Assembly (NCBI GenBank): GCA_026193555.1
Contig: JAPHUU010000435.1
Location: 1-17,071 of the forward strand
From: Rhodanobacter sp.
GTDB lineage: Bacteria; Pseudomonadota; Gammaproteobacteria; Xanthomonadales; Rhodanobacteraceae
Direction of reading: 5' to 3'
DNA length: 17,071 bases
Below, one piece after another: positions 6,390 through 14,204 of the stretch. The position numbers and the translations under genes are program-made. Each line of letters opens with the position of its first letter. The stretch's first letter is position 1. A model generated the notes under the pieces. That model was not told the DNA's origin, did not search any database, and saw only the letters and a list, made by a program, of their open reading frames with translations.

Positions 6390-8585
6390 ATGCGTCTGCT
6401 CACCAAGTTCCTTGCTCCACTGCGCCGCCACGGGCGACTGCTCGCTGTCGTGCTGCTGTGTGCCGGTGCCGGCCTGGCCCGGGCCCAGTCCGGCATGAAC
6501 GACGACAGCGCCGACCCACCCAGCCGGGTCGCGCGGCTGTCGTACATCGCCGGCGATCTGGGCTTCCTGCCCGCCGGAGCCAGCGACTGGAGCGACGCCA
6601 ACCTCAACCGTCCGCTGACCACGGGCGACCGGTTGTCCACCGGCGACCATGCCCGTGCCGAACTGGAATTCGGCAGCGGCACGCTGCGCATGGACCACCG
6701 CACCGACGTCGCTCTGCTCGACCTGAACGACCAGCTGGCCCAGGTCGAACTGACCCAGGGCACCCTCAGCCTCAGCGTCAGTCATCTGGATGATGGCCAG
6801 AGCTACGAGATCGACACGCCGACCGTGGCGCTGGTGATCGACCAGCCCGGCACTTTCCGGGTGGACATCGACGACCGCGGCGCCACCCAGGTCACCGCAT
6901 TCGACGGCAGCGCCTCCGTCTATGGACAGAACAACGCCCAGCGCACGATCAATCCCGGTCGCAGCTATCGCTTCGCCGATTCCAGCCTGGCGATGGTGAC
7001 AATCATGGATATCGATGGTGGCGATGCGTTCGACGCCTGGACCGAGCAGCGCAACCGGCGCTACACGCAGTCGGCCAGCAGCCAGTACGTCTCCGACGAC
7101 GTGGTCGGCTACCAGGACCTGGACCAGTACGGCGACTGGCAGGACACCAGTGACTACGGTGCGGTGTGGTACCCGAACCAGGTCGCCGCCGACTGGGCGC
7201 CCTACCGCGATGGCCACTGGGCCTATATCGCGCCGTGGGGCTGGACCTGGGTGGACGACAGCCCGTGGGGTTACGCGCCCTACCATTACGGTCGCTGGGC
7301 CTATACACGTCGCGGATGGGGCTGGATCCCGGGGCCGCGTGGTGTGCGCCCCATCTACGCGCCAGCGCTGGTCGCGTTCGTCGGCGGCGGCGGCTGGTCG
7401 GTCGGCATCGGTACTGGTCCGGTCGGCTGGTTCCCGCTCGGTCCGGGCGAAATCTACGACCCGTGGTACCGCGCCAGCCGCGGCTACTACACCGACATCA
7501 ATGCCGATGACATGCGCGAGCGTCGCGGACACGATCACCGCGCCGACATCGACCATCACTACGATCGTTATCGTCGGGGCCTGCCGGACGCTGACGGGCA
7601 CCATGCCAACCGCGACGCGCCACGCGGCTTCACTGCCGTGCCGGGCCGGACGTTTGCCGGCGGCCGGAATGTCCGGCACGACCTGGTCCGGGTCGACGCA
7701 CGCGAACGCGCTTCGGCGCCGATGCTTGCACGTGATGCCCGTCAGTTGCGCCCGCGTGCCAACCCCGTGAGAACCCCGCGCAATCAGCACGTGCGCAACC
7801 TGCCGGCCGGCGGGTTCCACCGCGGAGTGGTGGCGCGTCATGCTCCACCGGTGACAGCGCGGGGTGCGCGGGACTTCGGACATGCCGACCGTGCGACAGG
7901 CTCGCCGCGTGCCGCTCCTCTCGTCGGCCCCCATATCCGTGTGCTGGACCGACGCCCCGTTTCCGGCCCGATCCGGGCCTTGCCGGGCGTCACCCGCGAG
8001 CCTGCCGGTCCGCCGACCGACCGGCGCCATGGCGATGCCGCCGCCGTCCGCGCGGAGGCCGATCTGCCATCGGCCCGATTCGCCCATCCGCAGGGCCGGG
8101 ACAATAGCGGCCGGCGCGAGTCGATGCCGCGACCGGGCGTCAGCTACATTTCCGGCGCCGGCGAAAGCCCGCGTCGCCCGCTTTCCCGAGGTGGCCCGAA
8201 CTTGCCCGCCGTGCCGCAGATCCGGCGCACCGAACCAGCCAGCCGGATCACGCCGACCAGCGAGGCACGCCCACAGCGCTTCGAGGCCAACCGCAACAGG
8301 CAGCCCGAGCGGCCCACCCGGAACAGCCCCATGCGCCGCGCCTCCGAGCCACGCTTCCAGCGTGCGGCCCCCGAACCGCGCAGCTACGTCCGTGAGGCTC
8401 CACGCCCGATGCCGATGCCCGCGCGCAGCGAACCGCCGCGGCAGATCATGCAGCAACCACGCTACCAGCAGCCGCCACGGGCCACCGCGCCACCACGGGC
8501 CGAAGCACCTCGTCCGCAGCGCAACGAGCCACAGCCCGAGAGAAGGCCGCGGCCGAACCGGCGGGAGGACGGGCAGCGGCAATGA
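6390..8585 (+). CDS. Exported FecR-domain / DUF6600-type protein with long basic disordered tail
   Basis: The product is 731 residues. Residues 1-32 are a signal peptide ([12 protein letters not shown] core, LARA-Q cleavage). Residues ~47-205 form a FecR-like beta domain: a GDLGFLP entry, the [20 protein letters not shown] stretch, a [10 protein letters not shown] strand and a [17 protein letters not shown] strand, as in proteins that read surface or periplasmic signals. Residues ~235-365 are a Trp/Gly/Tyr-rich DUF6600-type segment with repeated units such as [19 protein letters not shown] and [19 protein letters not shown]. Residues ~375-731 are low-complexity, rich in Arg, Pro, His and Ala, strongly basic and probably disordered. 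ATG 6390 follows GGGGAA (6379-6384). There is no transmembrane segment besides the signal peptide and no neighbouring sigma factor or TonB receptor, so this is not a classical FecIR partner. Probably an envelope protein; its function is unknown. Confidence 0.85.
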   Translation: MRLLTKFLAPLRRHGRLLAVVLLCAGAGLARAQSGMNDDSADPPSRVARLSYIAGDLGFLPAGASDWSDANLNRPLTTGDRLSTGDHARAELEFGSGTLRMDHRTDVALLDLNDQLAQVELTQGTLSLSVSHLDDGQSYEIDTPTVALVIDQPGTFRVDIDDRGATQVTAFDGSASVYGQNNAQRTINPGRSYRFADSSLAMVTIMDIDGGDAFDAWTEQRNRRYTQSASSQYVSDDVVGYQDLDQYGDWQDTSDYGAVWYPNQVAADWAPYRDGHWAYIAPWGWTWVDDSPWGYAPYHYGRWAYTRRGWGWIPGPRGVRPIYAPALVAFVGGGGWSVGIGTGPVGWFPLGPGEIYDPWYRASRGYYTDINADDMRERRGHDHRADIDHHYDRYRRGLPDADGHHANRDAPRGFTAVPGRTFAGGRNVRHDLVRVDARERASAPMLARDARQLRPRANPVRTPRNQHVRNLPAGGFHRGVVARHAPPVTARGARDFGHADRATGSPRAAPLVGPHIRVLDRRPVSGPIRALPGVTREPAGPPTDRRHGDAAAVRAEADLPSARFAHPQGRDNSGRRESMPRPGVSYISGAGESPRRPLSRGGPNLPAVPQIRRTEPASRITPTSEARPQRFEANRNRQPERPTRNSPMRRASEPRFQRAAPEPRSYVREAPRPMPMPARSEPPRQIMQQPRYQQPPRATAPPRAEAPRPQRNEPQPERRPRPNRREDGQRQ

Positions 8586-8611
8586 AGCTGAGGTAGAGTC
8601 GGCCCCCTCGC

Positions 8612-8639
8612 CACCGCGCCCGGCAGACCGGGTGCGGTG
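8612..8639 (+). terminator. Strong GC hairpin after the FecR/DUF6600 gene
   Basis: CACCGC-G-CCCGG (8612-8623) pairs with CCGGG-T-GCGGTG (8628-8639), a 12-bp stem with one G-U pair and a CAGA tetraloop, starting 27 nt after the stop codon. No U-tract follows, so it may be a weak or Rho-assisted terminator, a 3' stabilising structure, or part of the trmB leader. Confidence 0.45.
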
Positions 8640-8667
8640 CAAGGCACGACGCCTCACCACGTTGCAT

Positions 8668-8700
8668 GGGTGCGCCACCCCGTCTTTGCCGGAGGTGGCG
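8668..8700 (+). promoter_or_regulatory. Two mutually exclusive hairpins in the trmB leader
   Basis: GGGTG (8668-8672) can pair with CACCC (8676-8680), and CGCCACC (8673-8679) can instead pair with GGTGGCG (8694-8700). Both use 8676-8679, so only one can form. The second would hide a GGAGG at 8691-8695, the only good ribosome-like sequence before the trmB ATG at 8719. A regulatory role is inference only. Confidence 0.25.
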
Positions 8701-8718
8701 TCACACCCTGGATTCCGC

Positions 8719-9432
8719 ATGACCGACATCAGCGACAGCGAACACGACACCACCACCGAATACATGCGCCGCATCCGCAGCTTCGTGCTGCGCGAAGGGC
8801 GCATGACGCCGGCACAGCAACGCGCGTTCGACACGCACTGGTCGCGCTACGGCATCGACTATCACGGCGCGCCGCATGACCTGTCCGCCAGCTTTGGTCG
8901 ACAGGCTCCGCGGGTGCTGGAGATCGGCTTCGGCAACGGTGAGGCACTGGCCTGGGCCAGCGAACACGACCTGGAACGCGACTTCATCGGCGTCGAGGTA
9001 CACGGCCCGGGCGTCGGCCGCCTGATGAACGCCCTGGCCGCACGCGAGGCCGGCAACGTGCGCCTGTACCGGCACGACGCGGTGGAAGTGCTGCAGCACG
9101 AGATCTTGCCCGGTTCGCTGAATGAGGTGCGCATCTGGTTTCCCGATCCATGGCACAAGAAGCGCCACAACAAGCGCCGTCTGATCCAGCCCGACTTCAT
9201 CAGCCTGCTTGCCTCAAGGATGGCGGCGGACGGCCTGCTGCATCTGGCCACCGACTGGCAGGCCTATGCCGAGCACATGCTTGAGGTGATGGAGGCAGCG
9301 CCCGACTGGTGCAACACGGTCGGTGCCGGCCAGTACGCCGAGAAGCCGGAGTGGCGTATCGAAACCCATTTCGAACGACGCGGCCTGAAGCTGGGTCACG
9401 GCGTCTGGGATTTGCTTTACCGCAAAGCCTGA
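8719..9432 (+). CDS. trmB: tRNA (guanine-N7-)-methyltransferase TrmB
   Basis: The 237-residue cytoplasmic enzyme uses S-adenosylmethionine to methylate N7 of G46 in the tRNA variable loop. Seen: [14 protein letters not shown] near the N-terminus; SAM motif [12 protein letters not shown] (66-77); the [13 protein letters not shown] segment (91-103); the TrmB catalytic signature [16 protein letters not shown] (139-154) with substrate-binding Asp143 and the basic patch; and [12 protein letters not shown] (177-188). Length matches the family (about 230-240). The frame extends far upstream over the previous gene, so ATG 8719 is chosen as the first Met giving the family N-terminus; it lacks a close ribosome site. 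A GTG at 8695 is an alternative. Confidence 0.95.
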   Translation: MTDISDSEHDTTTEYMRRIRSFVLREGRMTPAQQRAFDTHWSRYGIDYHGAPHDLSASFGRQAPRVLEIGFGNGEALAWASEHDLERDFIGVEVHGPGVGRLMNALAAREAGNVRLYRHDAVEVLQHEILPGSLNEVRIWFPDPWHKKRHNKRRLIQPDFISLLASRMAADGLLHLATDWQAYAEHMLEVMEAAPDWCNTVGAGQYAEKPEWRIETHFERRGLKLGHGVWDLLYRKA

Positions 9433-9543
9433 GCTTGCTCCGGATGTCTTCTCTTCTGCGGAAAAGGGTGGCGGCGCTGCTCGAATCCCGCCCCGGCTCA
9501 CCGGCGTAGCGCGATGATTCACCAGCCATCATGCTGGCCCGCT

Positions 9544-9549
9544 TATACT
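9544..9549 (+). promoter_or_regulatory. Possible -10 box before the SLC13-type transporter
   Basis: TATACT matches 5/6 of the -10 consensus, but no acceptable -35 lies at the right distance. If used, the transcript would begin near 9556, downstream of an alternative ATG at 9531, favouring the transporter start at 9645. The remaining bases of 9433-9644 hold nothing I recognise. Confidence 0.25.
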
Positions 9550-9644
9550 CAGGCGATCCATCCAGGGACAAATCGACGCAGCGTGAAGCTTCCTCTGCCC
9601 CGCCGCATTCACCGTTGCCAGCGGCCCTTGCGGGACATCCGCTG

Positions 9645-11486
9645 ATGGGACTGTCGCTTACCCCCGAAATGATGCTGGTGCTTGGGCTGGTGGGTTTCAC
9701 CATGCTGATGCTGGTATTGGAGTGGATCCGCGCCGACATGGTCGCGCTGCTGGTAGTGGTGGTGATCGGCCTGACCGGGTTGATCCCCTCCGATCGCGTG
9801 TTCAACGGCTTCGCCGGCAACGCGGTGATCGCGATCATCGCGATCATGATCATGGGCGAGGGACTCGACCGCGCCGGCGTGCTCAGCCACACCGCGCACT
9901 TCGTGATGCGCATGGCGCGCGGCATGGAGTCGCGGCTGGGCTTGGTGATCAACCTGGTGGCGAGCCTGTTCAGCGCGGTGATCCCGAGTCAGGCGCTGGC
10001 CGCGTTGATGATCCCGGTCAGCAGCAGGCTGTCCGCGCGTACCGGTGTGCCGCTGTCCCGGCTGCTGCTGCCGATGGCGTTCTGCATCCTCACCGCCACC
10101 AACACCACGCTGATCGCGAACTCGCCGCTGATCGTGCTGAACGACCTGATCGCCAGCGCCAACCTCAACCTGCCGCCGGGCGCGCACACGATCCCGAAGT
10201 TCGGCCTGTTCAGCGTGACCCCGATCGGCCTCGCCCTGGCCCTGGTGGGCGTGTTTTATTTCTACCTGTTCGGCCACAAGCTGCTGCCCAGCCACGAGGA
10301 CGAACGACTGAAGGTGACGCCCGGGCGCACCGAGAGCTATTTCGCCGAAACCTACGGCATTGGCGGCGAGACCGCCGAACTGACCGTCACCGCGGAAAGC
10401 CCGCTGGTCGGCATGAGCATCGGCGAGGCCGAATCGCTGTACGAGGCACCCTTGATCCTGGCGATCAAGAGCGGCAACGACTCGCGCATGGCGCCGCCGG
10501 CCGATCATGTGATCTGGGTCGGCTCGGTGCTCGGTGTGCTCGGCCCGCGCGAGCAGCTGAGTCACTTCGCCAACAATCAGCTGTGCCGGCTGTCCACCCG
10601 CATGCGTCAGCTCGGCGAGTTGTTCAATCCGACCCGCGCCGGCATTTCCGAGGTGGTGATCCCGCCCAGCTCGCGCTTCATCAAGCAGACCGTGGGTGAG
10701 CTGCGACTGCGCAAGCGTTTCGGCATCTCGGTACTGGCCGTGACCCGGGGTGACCAGGTCTTCCGCGACGACGTGCGCGGGATCAACCTGCACGCCGGCG
10801 ACACCGTGGTGCTGCACAGCAACTGGCGCGATCTGGCGCTGGCCGCCGAAGACAAGGATCTGGTGGTCGTCACCGACATCCCGAAGGAGGAGCAGCGCCC
10901 CGGCAAGATCTGGCAGGCCGTCGGCTTCTTCCTGATGGCCCAGGGGCTGGCGCTGTTCACCAACCTCGACCTGTCAGTGTCGATGATGACCGGTGCGATC
11001 GCCATGCTGCTGACCGGCGTGCTGAACATGGACGAGGCGTACAGGGCGGTCAACTGGAAGACCATCTTTGTCATCGCCTGTCTGATTCCGCTGGGCTGGT
11101 CGATGGATGCCACCGGCACCGCCGCATGGATTGCACAGGAGGTGCTGCAACATCTTGGCGGCGCGGCACCCTGGGTGCTGCAGGCGTGCCTGGCCGTGCT
11201 CACCCTGCTGTTCTCGCAGGTGATGTCGAACGTCGGCGCCACCGTGATGATGGTGCCGATCGCCATCAGCGTCGCCGTGGCCACCGGCGGCAACCCGTCG
11301 GCCTATGCGCTGATCGTGGCGGTGTCTTCGTCCAACACCTTCCTGCTCAGCTCCGGCCACCCCGCATTGATGATGGTCACCGGCCCCGGCGGCTATCGCG
11401 GCAAGGATTTCCTTCGCGTCGGTGCGCCACTGACCGTGCTGGTACTGGTCGTCACCCTGGTCACGATCAACCTGATGTTCCATTGA
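9645..11486 (+). CDS. SLC13/DASS-type anion transporter with two RCK_C (TrkA_C) domains
   Basis: The 613-residue inner-membrane protein is split by a soluble insert. The N-terminal half (1-~215) has about five or six hydrophobic segments and the family signature TATNTTLIANSPL (150-162). Residues ~240-410 hold two tandem RCK_C modules (LVGMSIGEAESLYEAPLILA at 254-273, then RFIKQTVGELRLRKRFGISV at 344-363, closing with LHAGDTVVL). The C-terminal half (~425-613) has a second signature SNVGATVMMVPIA (528-540) and several membrane helices. This architecture is known for SLC13-related permeases of dicarboxylates, sulfate or other anions; the substrate cannot be read here. The frame is open from an ATG at 9531, but those 38 residues are Ser/Pro-rich and unlike a transporter start. 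It faces the Rieske gene tail-to-tail, 23 nt apart. Confidence 0.88.
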   Translation: MGLSLTPEMMLVLGLVGFTMLMLVLEWIRADMVALLVVVVIGLTGLIPSDRVFNGFAGNAVIAIIAIMIMGEGLDRAGVLSHTAHFVMRMARGMESRLGLVINLVASLFSAVIPSQALAALMIPVSSRLSARTGVPLSRLLLPMAFCILTATNTTLIANSPLIVLNDLIASANLNLPPGAHTIPKFGLFSVTPIGLALALVGVFYFYLFGHKLLPSHEDERLKVTPGRTESYFAETYGIGGETAELTVTAESPLVGMSIGEAESLYEAPLILAIKSGNDSRMAPPADHVIWVGSVLGVLGPREQLSHFANNQLCRLSTRMRQLGELFNPTRAGISEVVIPPSSRFIKQTVGELRLRKRFGISVLAVTRGDQVFRDDVRGINLHAGDTVVLHSNWRDLALAAEDKDLVVVTDIPKEEQRPGKIWQAVGFFLMAQGLALFTNLDLSVSMMTGAIAMLLTGVLNMDEAYRAVNWKTIFVIACLIPLGWSMDATGTAAWIAQEVLQHLGGAAPWVLQACLAVLTLLFSQVMSNVGATVMMVPIAISVAVATGGNPSAYALIVAVSSSNTFLLSSGHPALMMVTGPGGYRGKDFLRVGAPLTVLVLVVTLVTINLMFH

Positions 11487-11509
11487 GTCAGTCGCGGCGC
11501 GCCGCGACC

Positions 11510-11875
11510 TCACATCCTCGGCACCCATTCGACGATACCATCCGTCACTCGAACCTTCACCGCGCGCAGGTGCTGGCCACGGCAGGGACCGGCGATACAC
11601 ATGCCACTTTCCTGATGGAAGGTGGCGCCATGCACGGCGCAAATCAGGGTTTCATGCTTGAGCAGAAACTTGCCCGGCGCATAGTCGAGTCGGCGCCCGC
11701 TGTGGGGACAGATGTTGAGATAGCCCTGCACATGCTCGCCCCGACGCAGCAGGATCAGACTGACCGCCTCGGCCGCTGCGTCACCACAGGACAGCCAGGC
11801 ATCGACGGCGATGGCGCCGTCGTCGGGGATCTGATCCAGCTGGCAGAGCGGCGAAAAAGCGGTCACTGTATCCAT
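11510..11875 (-). CDS. Small Rieske-type [2Fe-2S] ferredoxin
   Basis: The 121-residue soluble protein carries both Rieske cluster loops: C56-P-H58 in YLNICPHSG and C79-A-V-H82 in LICAVHGATF, the standard C-x-H and C-x2-H ligands 20 residues apart. The end PCRGQHLRAVKVRV fits the closing strands of the fold. It has no signal peptide or membrane anchor, so it is a cytoplasmic electron carrier or a small Rieske subunit rather than a bc1 component. ATG 11875 is chosen because GAGG lies 9 nt upstream on the minus strand; the open frame beyond it is low-complexity and crosses the divergent gene. No oxygenase or reductase partner is nearby, so its redox partner is unknown. Confidence 0.88.
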   Translation of the reverse strand: MDTVTAFSPLCQLDQIPDDGAIAVDAWLSCGDAAAEAVSLILLRRGEHVQGYLNICPHSGRRLDYAPGKFLLKHETLICAVHGATFHQESGMCIAGPCRGQHLRAVKVRVTDGIVEWVPRM

Positions 11876-11928
11876 CGGCACTTGCCTCGTCGGGCCGTTG
11901 GCCCCATGGTTGCACACGTAAGTCGTTG

Positions 11929-11934
11929 ATTTTA
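11929..11934 (-). promoter_or_regulatory. Candidate -10 box of the Rieske gene
   Basis: On the minus strand TAAAAT (11934-11929) matches 5/6 of the -10 consensus, 54 nt before the Rieske ATG. A clear -35 is missing. It lies in the 78-nt region shared with the divergent small membrane-protein gene, so the two promoters probably overlap. A short GGGCC-GTT-GGCCC hairpin (11892-11904) sits in the Rieske leader. Confidence 0.35.
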
Positions 11935-11953
11935 CCACACGGATTTTTAACAA

Positions 11954-12232
11954 ATGTACATTTCCATGTCTTCCATGCGCCGCTCCCGCCACCCGTTGAT
12001 TCGCGCCCTGTCCGTGTTGCTGGGTCTGGCCGTGATCGGCGTCCTGCTGGTGTTCGGGCTGGCGGTGGCGGCCGTGCTGCTGGTAGGCGGTGTGGTGTTG
12101 CTGGCCCTGCGCCAATGGAAGCATGCCGGTGCGTCGACGACGGCGGCAGCCGGGCCGTCAGGTCATCAGCCGGACGTACTGGAAGGCGAGTTCGTGGTCA
12201 TTCGCCAGGAAAGCGGTCCGGTAGCGCATTGA
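11954..12232 (+). CDS. Small membrane protein of unknown function
   Basis: The product is up to 92 residues. After a short basic start (MRRSRHP) comes a long hydrophobic stretch of ~35 residues (LSVLLGLAVIGVLLVFGLAV onward to LLALRQW), enough for one long helix or a tight two-helix hairpin in the inner membrane. A small polar tail ends with DVLEGEFVVIRQ, a type of acidic/hydrophobic tail I have seen in other small proteobacterial membrane proteins but cannot assign. Three in-frame ATGs compete (11954, 11966, 11975), none with a good ribosome site; 11954 is reported as the longest. It is divergent from the Rieske gene and upstream of the Ada-like gene with a 68-nt gap. Confidence 0.6.
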   Translation: MYISMSSMRRSRHPLIRALSVLLGLAVIGVLLVFGLAVAAVLLVGGVVLLALRQWKHAGASTTAAAGPSGHQPDVLEGEFVVIRQESGPVAH

Positions 12233-12300
12233 GCGCACGATCCGGATAGCCGGCGGCGGCAGCCCGCCCTAACCTGTCGGCATTGTCCGCGGATGCTGCC

Positions 12301-13206
12301 ATGAATGCCCGCCACCCCGTTACCGAATCCGCGCTTGAGCGCGTCCGCCAGCAGCTCGAACAGGCGGACGAAGCGCCCACCCTCAGCGTGCTGGCAAAGA
12401 CTGTCCAGCTCAGTCCCGGCTACTTGCAGCGCGCCTTTCGCCGTCGCTACGGCATCAGTCCGGCCGAATACCATCGTGCCCGCCGCTTCGGTCAGCTGAA
12501 GGCCGCCCTGCGCGACGGCGCCGACGTCGCCAGCGCGGTGTACCAGGCCGGCTTCGGTTCCGGCAGCCGCGTCTACGAGCACAGCGACCGCCTGCTCGGC
12601 ATGACCCCGGCCAGCTATCGCGCTGGCGGTGCCGGCGCCAGCATCCGCTATACCACCACACCGACCGCGCTGGGCCAGCTACTGGTGGCCGCTACCGCAC
12701 GCGGCATCTGCGCGGTGACACTGGGCGACGATGACAGCAAACTGGAAACCCTGCTGACCAGCGAGTTTCCCCACGCCGCACGCGAGCGCGTGGACAACGG
12801 CCGCGAGGAATGGCTGGACGCAGTGATCGCGCGGATTGCGCACGAACTGGGCTGGAGCGATGTCGCCGCGCCCGCACTGCCGCCACTGGATGTCGCCGCC
12901 ACCGCCTTCCAGTGGCAGGTATGGAACGCGCTGACGCGGATTCCGGCGGGCAGCACGCTCAGCTATGGCGGACTAGCTGCCGCGATTGACCGTCCGAAAG
13001 CCGCGCGCGCGATCGGCCGCGCCTGTGGCAGCAACCGGTTGGCGCTGATCGTGCCCTGCCATCGCATCGTGCGCGAGGATGGCTCGATCGGAGGCTGGCG
13101 CTGGGGGGTCGAACGCAAACGTGAACTGCTTGCCAGCGAAAGCGCCGCGCGCCAGCCCACCGACGCCACCGAAAGCGCTCGCCGCCAACGGCAAGCTTGC
13201 GGATAA
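12301..13206 (+). CDS. AraC-type HTH fused to O6-alkylguanine-DNA methyltransferase (Ada-like, no N-Ada domain)
   Basis: The 301-residue protein matches the central and C-terminal parts of Ada. Residues ~8-107 are an AraC-type double HTH (TLSVLAKTVQLSPGYLQRAF; GFGSGSRVYEHSDRLLGMTP). Residues ~115-200 are the ribonuclease-like AGT N-subdomain, and ~202-282 the catalytic subdomain: AFQWQVWNALTRIP, SYGGLAAAI, the helix RAIGRACGSNRLALIVPCHRI with alkyl-acceptor C253 in PCHR, and GGWRWGVERKRELL. It therefore should remove alkyl groups from O6-guanine suicidally. The Zn-binding N-Ada domain (E. coli Cys38 methyl-phosphotriester sensor) is absent, so it cannot sense damage the Ada way. ATG 12301 is preferred; an in-frame TTG at 12283 would add six residues, too few to restore N-Ada. 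The stop TAA (13204-13206) shares its last A with an ATG in frame with the downstream exporter. Confidence 0.92.
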   Translation: MNARHPVTESALERVRQQLEQADEAPTLSVLAKTVQLSPGYLQRAFRRRYGISPAEYHRARRFGQLKAALRDGADVASAVYQAGFGSGSRVYEHSDRLLGMTPASYRAGGAGASIRYTTTPTALGQLLVAATARGICAVTLGDDDSKLETLLTSEFPHAARERVDNGREEWLDAVIARIAHELGWSDVAAPALPPLDVAATAFQWQVWNALTRIPAGSTLSYGGLAAAIDRPKAARAIGRACGSNRLALIVPCHRIVREDGSIGGWRWGVERKRELLASESAARQPTDATESARRQRQACG

Positions 13207-13238
13207 TGCCGCCACCCACTCCCCGCGGCACCCCACCC

Positions 13239-14156
13239 ATGTCCGACCATTCCGCCGATAGCGCGGCAGACGCCCTGCACCCCCTCAGCGACCCGCGCGT
13301 ACTGGTTCCGCTGGCGCTGTTCGCGCTTTACGTGATCTGGGGCTCGACCTATCTCGGCATCCGCTACGCACTGGAAAGCTACCCGCCGTTCCTGCTCGCC
13401 GGTGTGCGCTTCCTGATGGTGGGCGTACTGATCTACGGGTTTCTGCGCTGGCGCGGCATGGCTGCGCCGACGCCGCTGCAATGGCGCAATGCCGCGTTCA
13501 CCGGCGTGTTACTGCTGGGCTTCGGCAACGGAATGGTGTGCTTTGCCGAGCAGCAGGTGAGTTCGGGCATTGCTGCGGTCGCGGTGGCCAGCATGCCGCT
13601 GTTTGCCGCGCTGTTCGCCGGCCTCTACGGGCAATGGTCGAGCCGCCGCGAGACGCTGGGCCTGATGATCGGCTTCGCCGGCGTGATCGTGCTGAATCTT
13701 GGCAGCGGCCTCTCCGGATCGCGTCTGGGTGCGGGCGCGCTGCTGACGGCTGCGATGTGCTGGGCGTTCGGTTCGGTGTGGAGCAGGCGCCAGCAGATGC
13801 CGCCGGGCCAGATGAACACCGCCGCCCAGATGCTGTGCGGCAGCGTCGCCTTGCTGGCGATGGGCTTCGGCAGTGGCGAGCGTCTGCCCGCACATCCGAC
13901 CCTGCATGCCACCCTGGCGCTGTTGTACCTGGCGGTGTTCGGCTCGCTGATCGCGTTCAGCGCCTACCTCTACCTGCTCAAGCATGCACGGCCGGCACTG
14001 GCCACCAGCTACGCCTACGTGAACCCGCCGATCGCCGTGCTGTTCGGCATCCTGCTGGCCGGCGAGCACGTCGGCCCGTACGACTTGGCTGGCATGGCGG
14101 TAATCCTGCTCGGGGTGGGAGTGATTACCTCGGCGCGGCAGAAGCGTCCGGCGTGA
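13239..14156 (+). CDS. yedA: EamA/DMT-family permease, YedA-like
   Basis: The 305-residue inner-membrane protein has about ten hydrophobic helices in two EamA repeats (~20-155 and ~163-298). It matches E. coli YedA at many points: LFALYVIWGSTYLGIR (27-42), AGVRFLMVG, GNGMVCFAEQQVSSGIAAV (96-114), WAFGSVWSRR (175-184), FGSLIAFSAYLYLL (234-247) and ALATSYAYVNPPIAVL..GE (253-276). Members of this DMT group export small metabolites; the substrate is unknown. The start is ambiguous: ATG 13239 gives a family-like N-terminus, while in-frame ATG 13206 overlaps the stop of the Ada-like gene (TAATG), which would couple the two translationally and add a Pro-rich stretch. Neither has a Shine-Dalgarno. 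Confidence 0.9.
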   Translation: MSDHSADSAADALHPLSDPRVLVPLALFALYVIWGSTYLGIRYALESYPPFLLAGVRFLMVGVLIYGFLRWRGMAAPTPLQWRNAAFTGVLLLGFGNGMVCFAEQQVSSGIAAVAVASMPLFAALFAGLYGQWSSRRETLGLMIGFAGVIVLNLGSGLSGSRLGAGALLTAAMCWAFGSVWSRRQQMPPGQMNTAAQMLCGSVALLAMGFGSGERLPAHPTLHATLALLYLAVFGSLIAFSAYLYLLKHARPALATSYAYVNPPIAVLFGILLAGEHVGPYDLAGMAVILLGVGVITSARQKRPA

Positions 14157-14167
14157 CAGATCCATCC

Positions 14168-14197
14168 GATGACGCCCGCGCCAACGCGCACGTCATC
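14168..14197. terminator. Hairpin between convergent yedA and ABC permease genes
   Basis: GATGACG (14168-14174) pairs with CGTCATC (14191-14197), and CGCG (14177-14180) with CGCG (14185-14188), closing a CCAA loop; a 2x2 internal loop separates the stems. It lies in the 48-nt gap between the two convergent stops. No U-tract on either strand, so termination strength is uncertain. Confidence 0.4.
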
Positions 14198-14204
14198 TGT
14201 CCCG

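Noticed and set aside
6372..8834. An 820-codon open frame on the minus strand opposite the FecR/DUF6600 gene
   Set aside because: The plus-strand product has a signal peptide, recognisable domains and a ribosome site, whereas the antisense frame gives a low-complexity, family-less protein. Long antisense frames are common in GC-rich DNA with biased codons.
9609..10817. A 402-codon minus-strand frame, rich in His and Gln, opposite the SLC13-type transporter
   Set aside because: Gln/His/Asp-rich composition is what the reverse of hydrophobic membrane-helix codons yields; the plus-strand transporter explains the sequence.
12231..12241. A partial Ada-box-like AGCGCA upstream of the Ada-like gene
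   Set aside because: Only six bases match the E. coli Ada box core, and the protein lacks the N-Ada domain that drives Ada-box activation, so the match is not meaningful.
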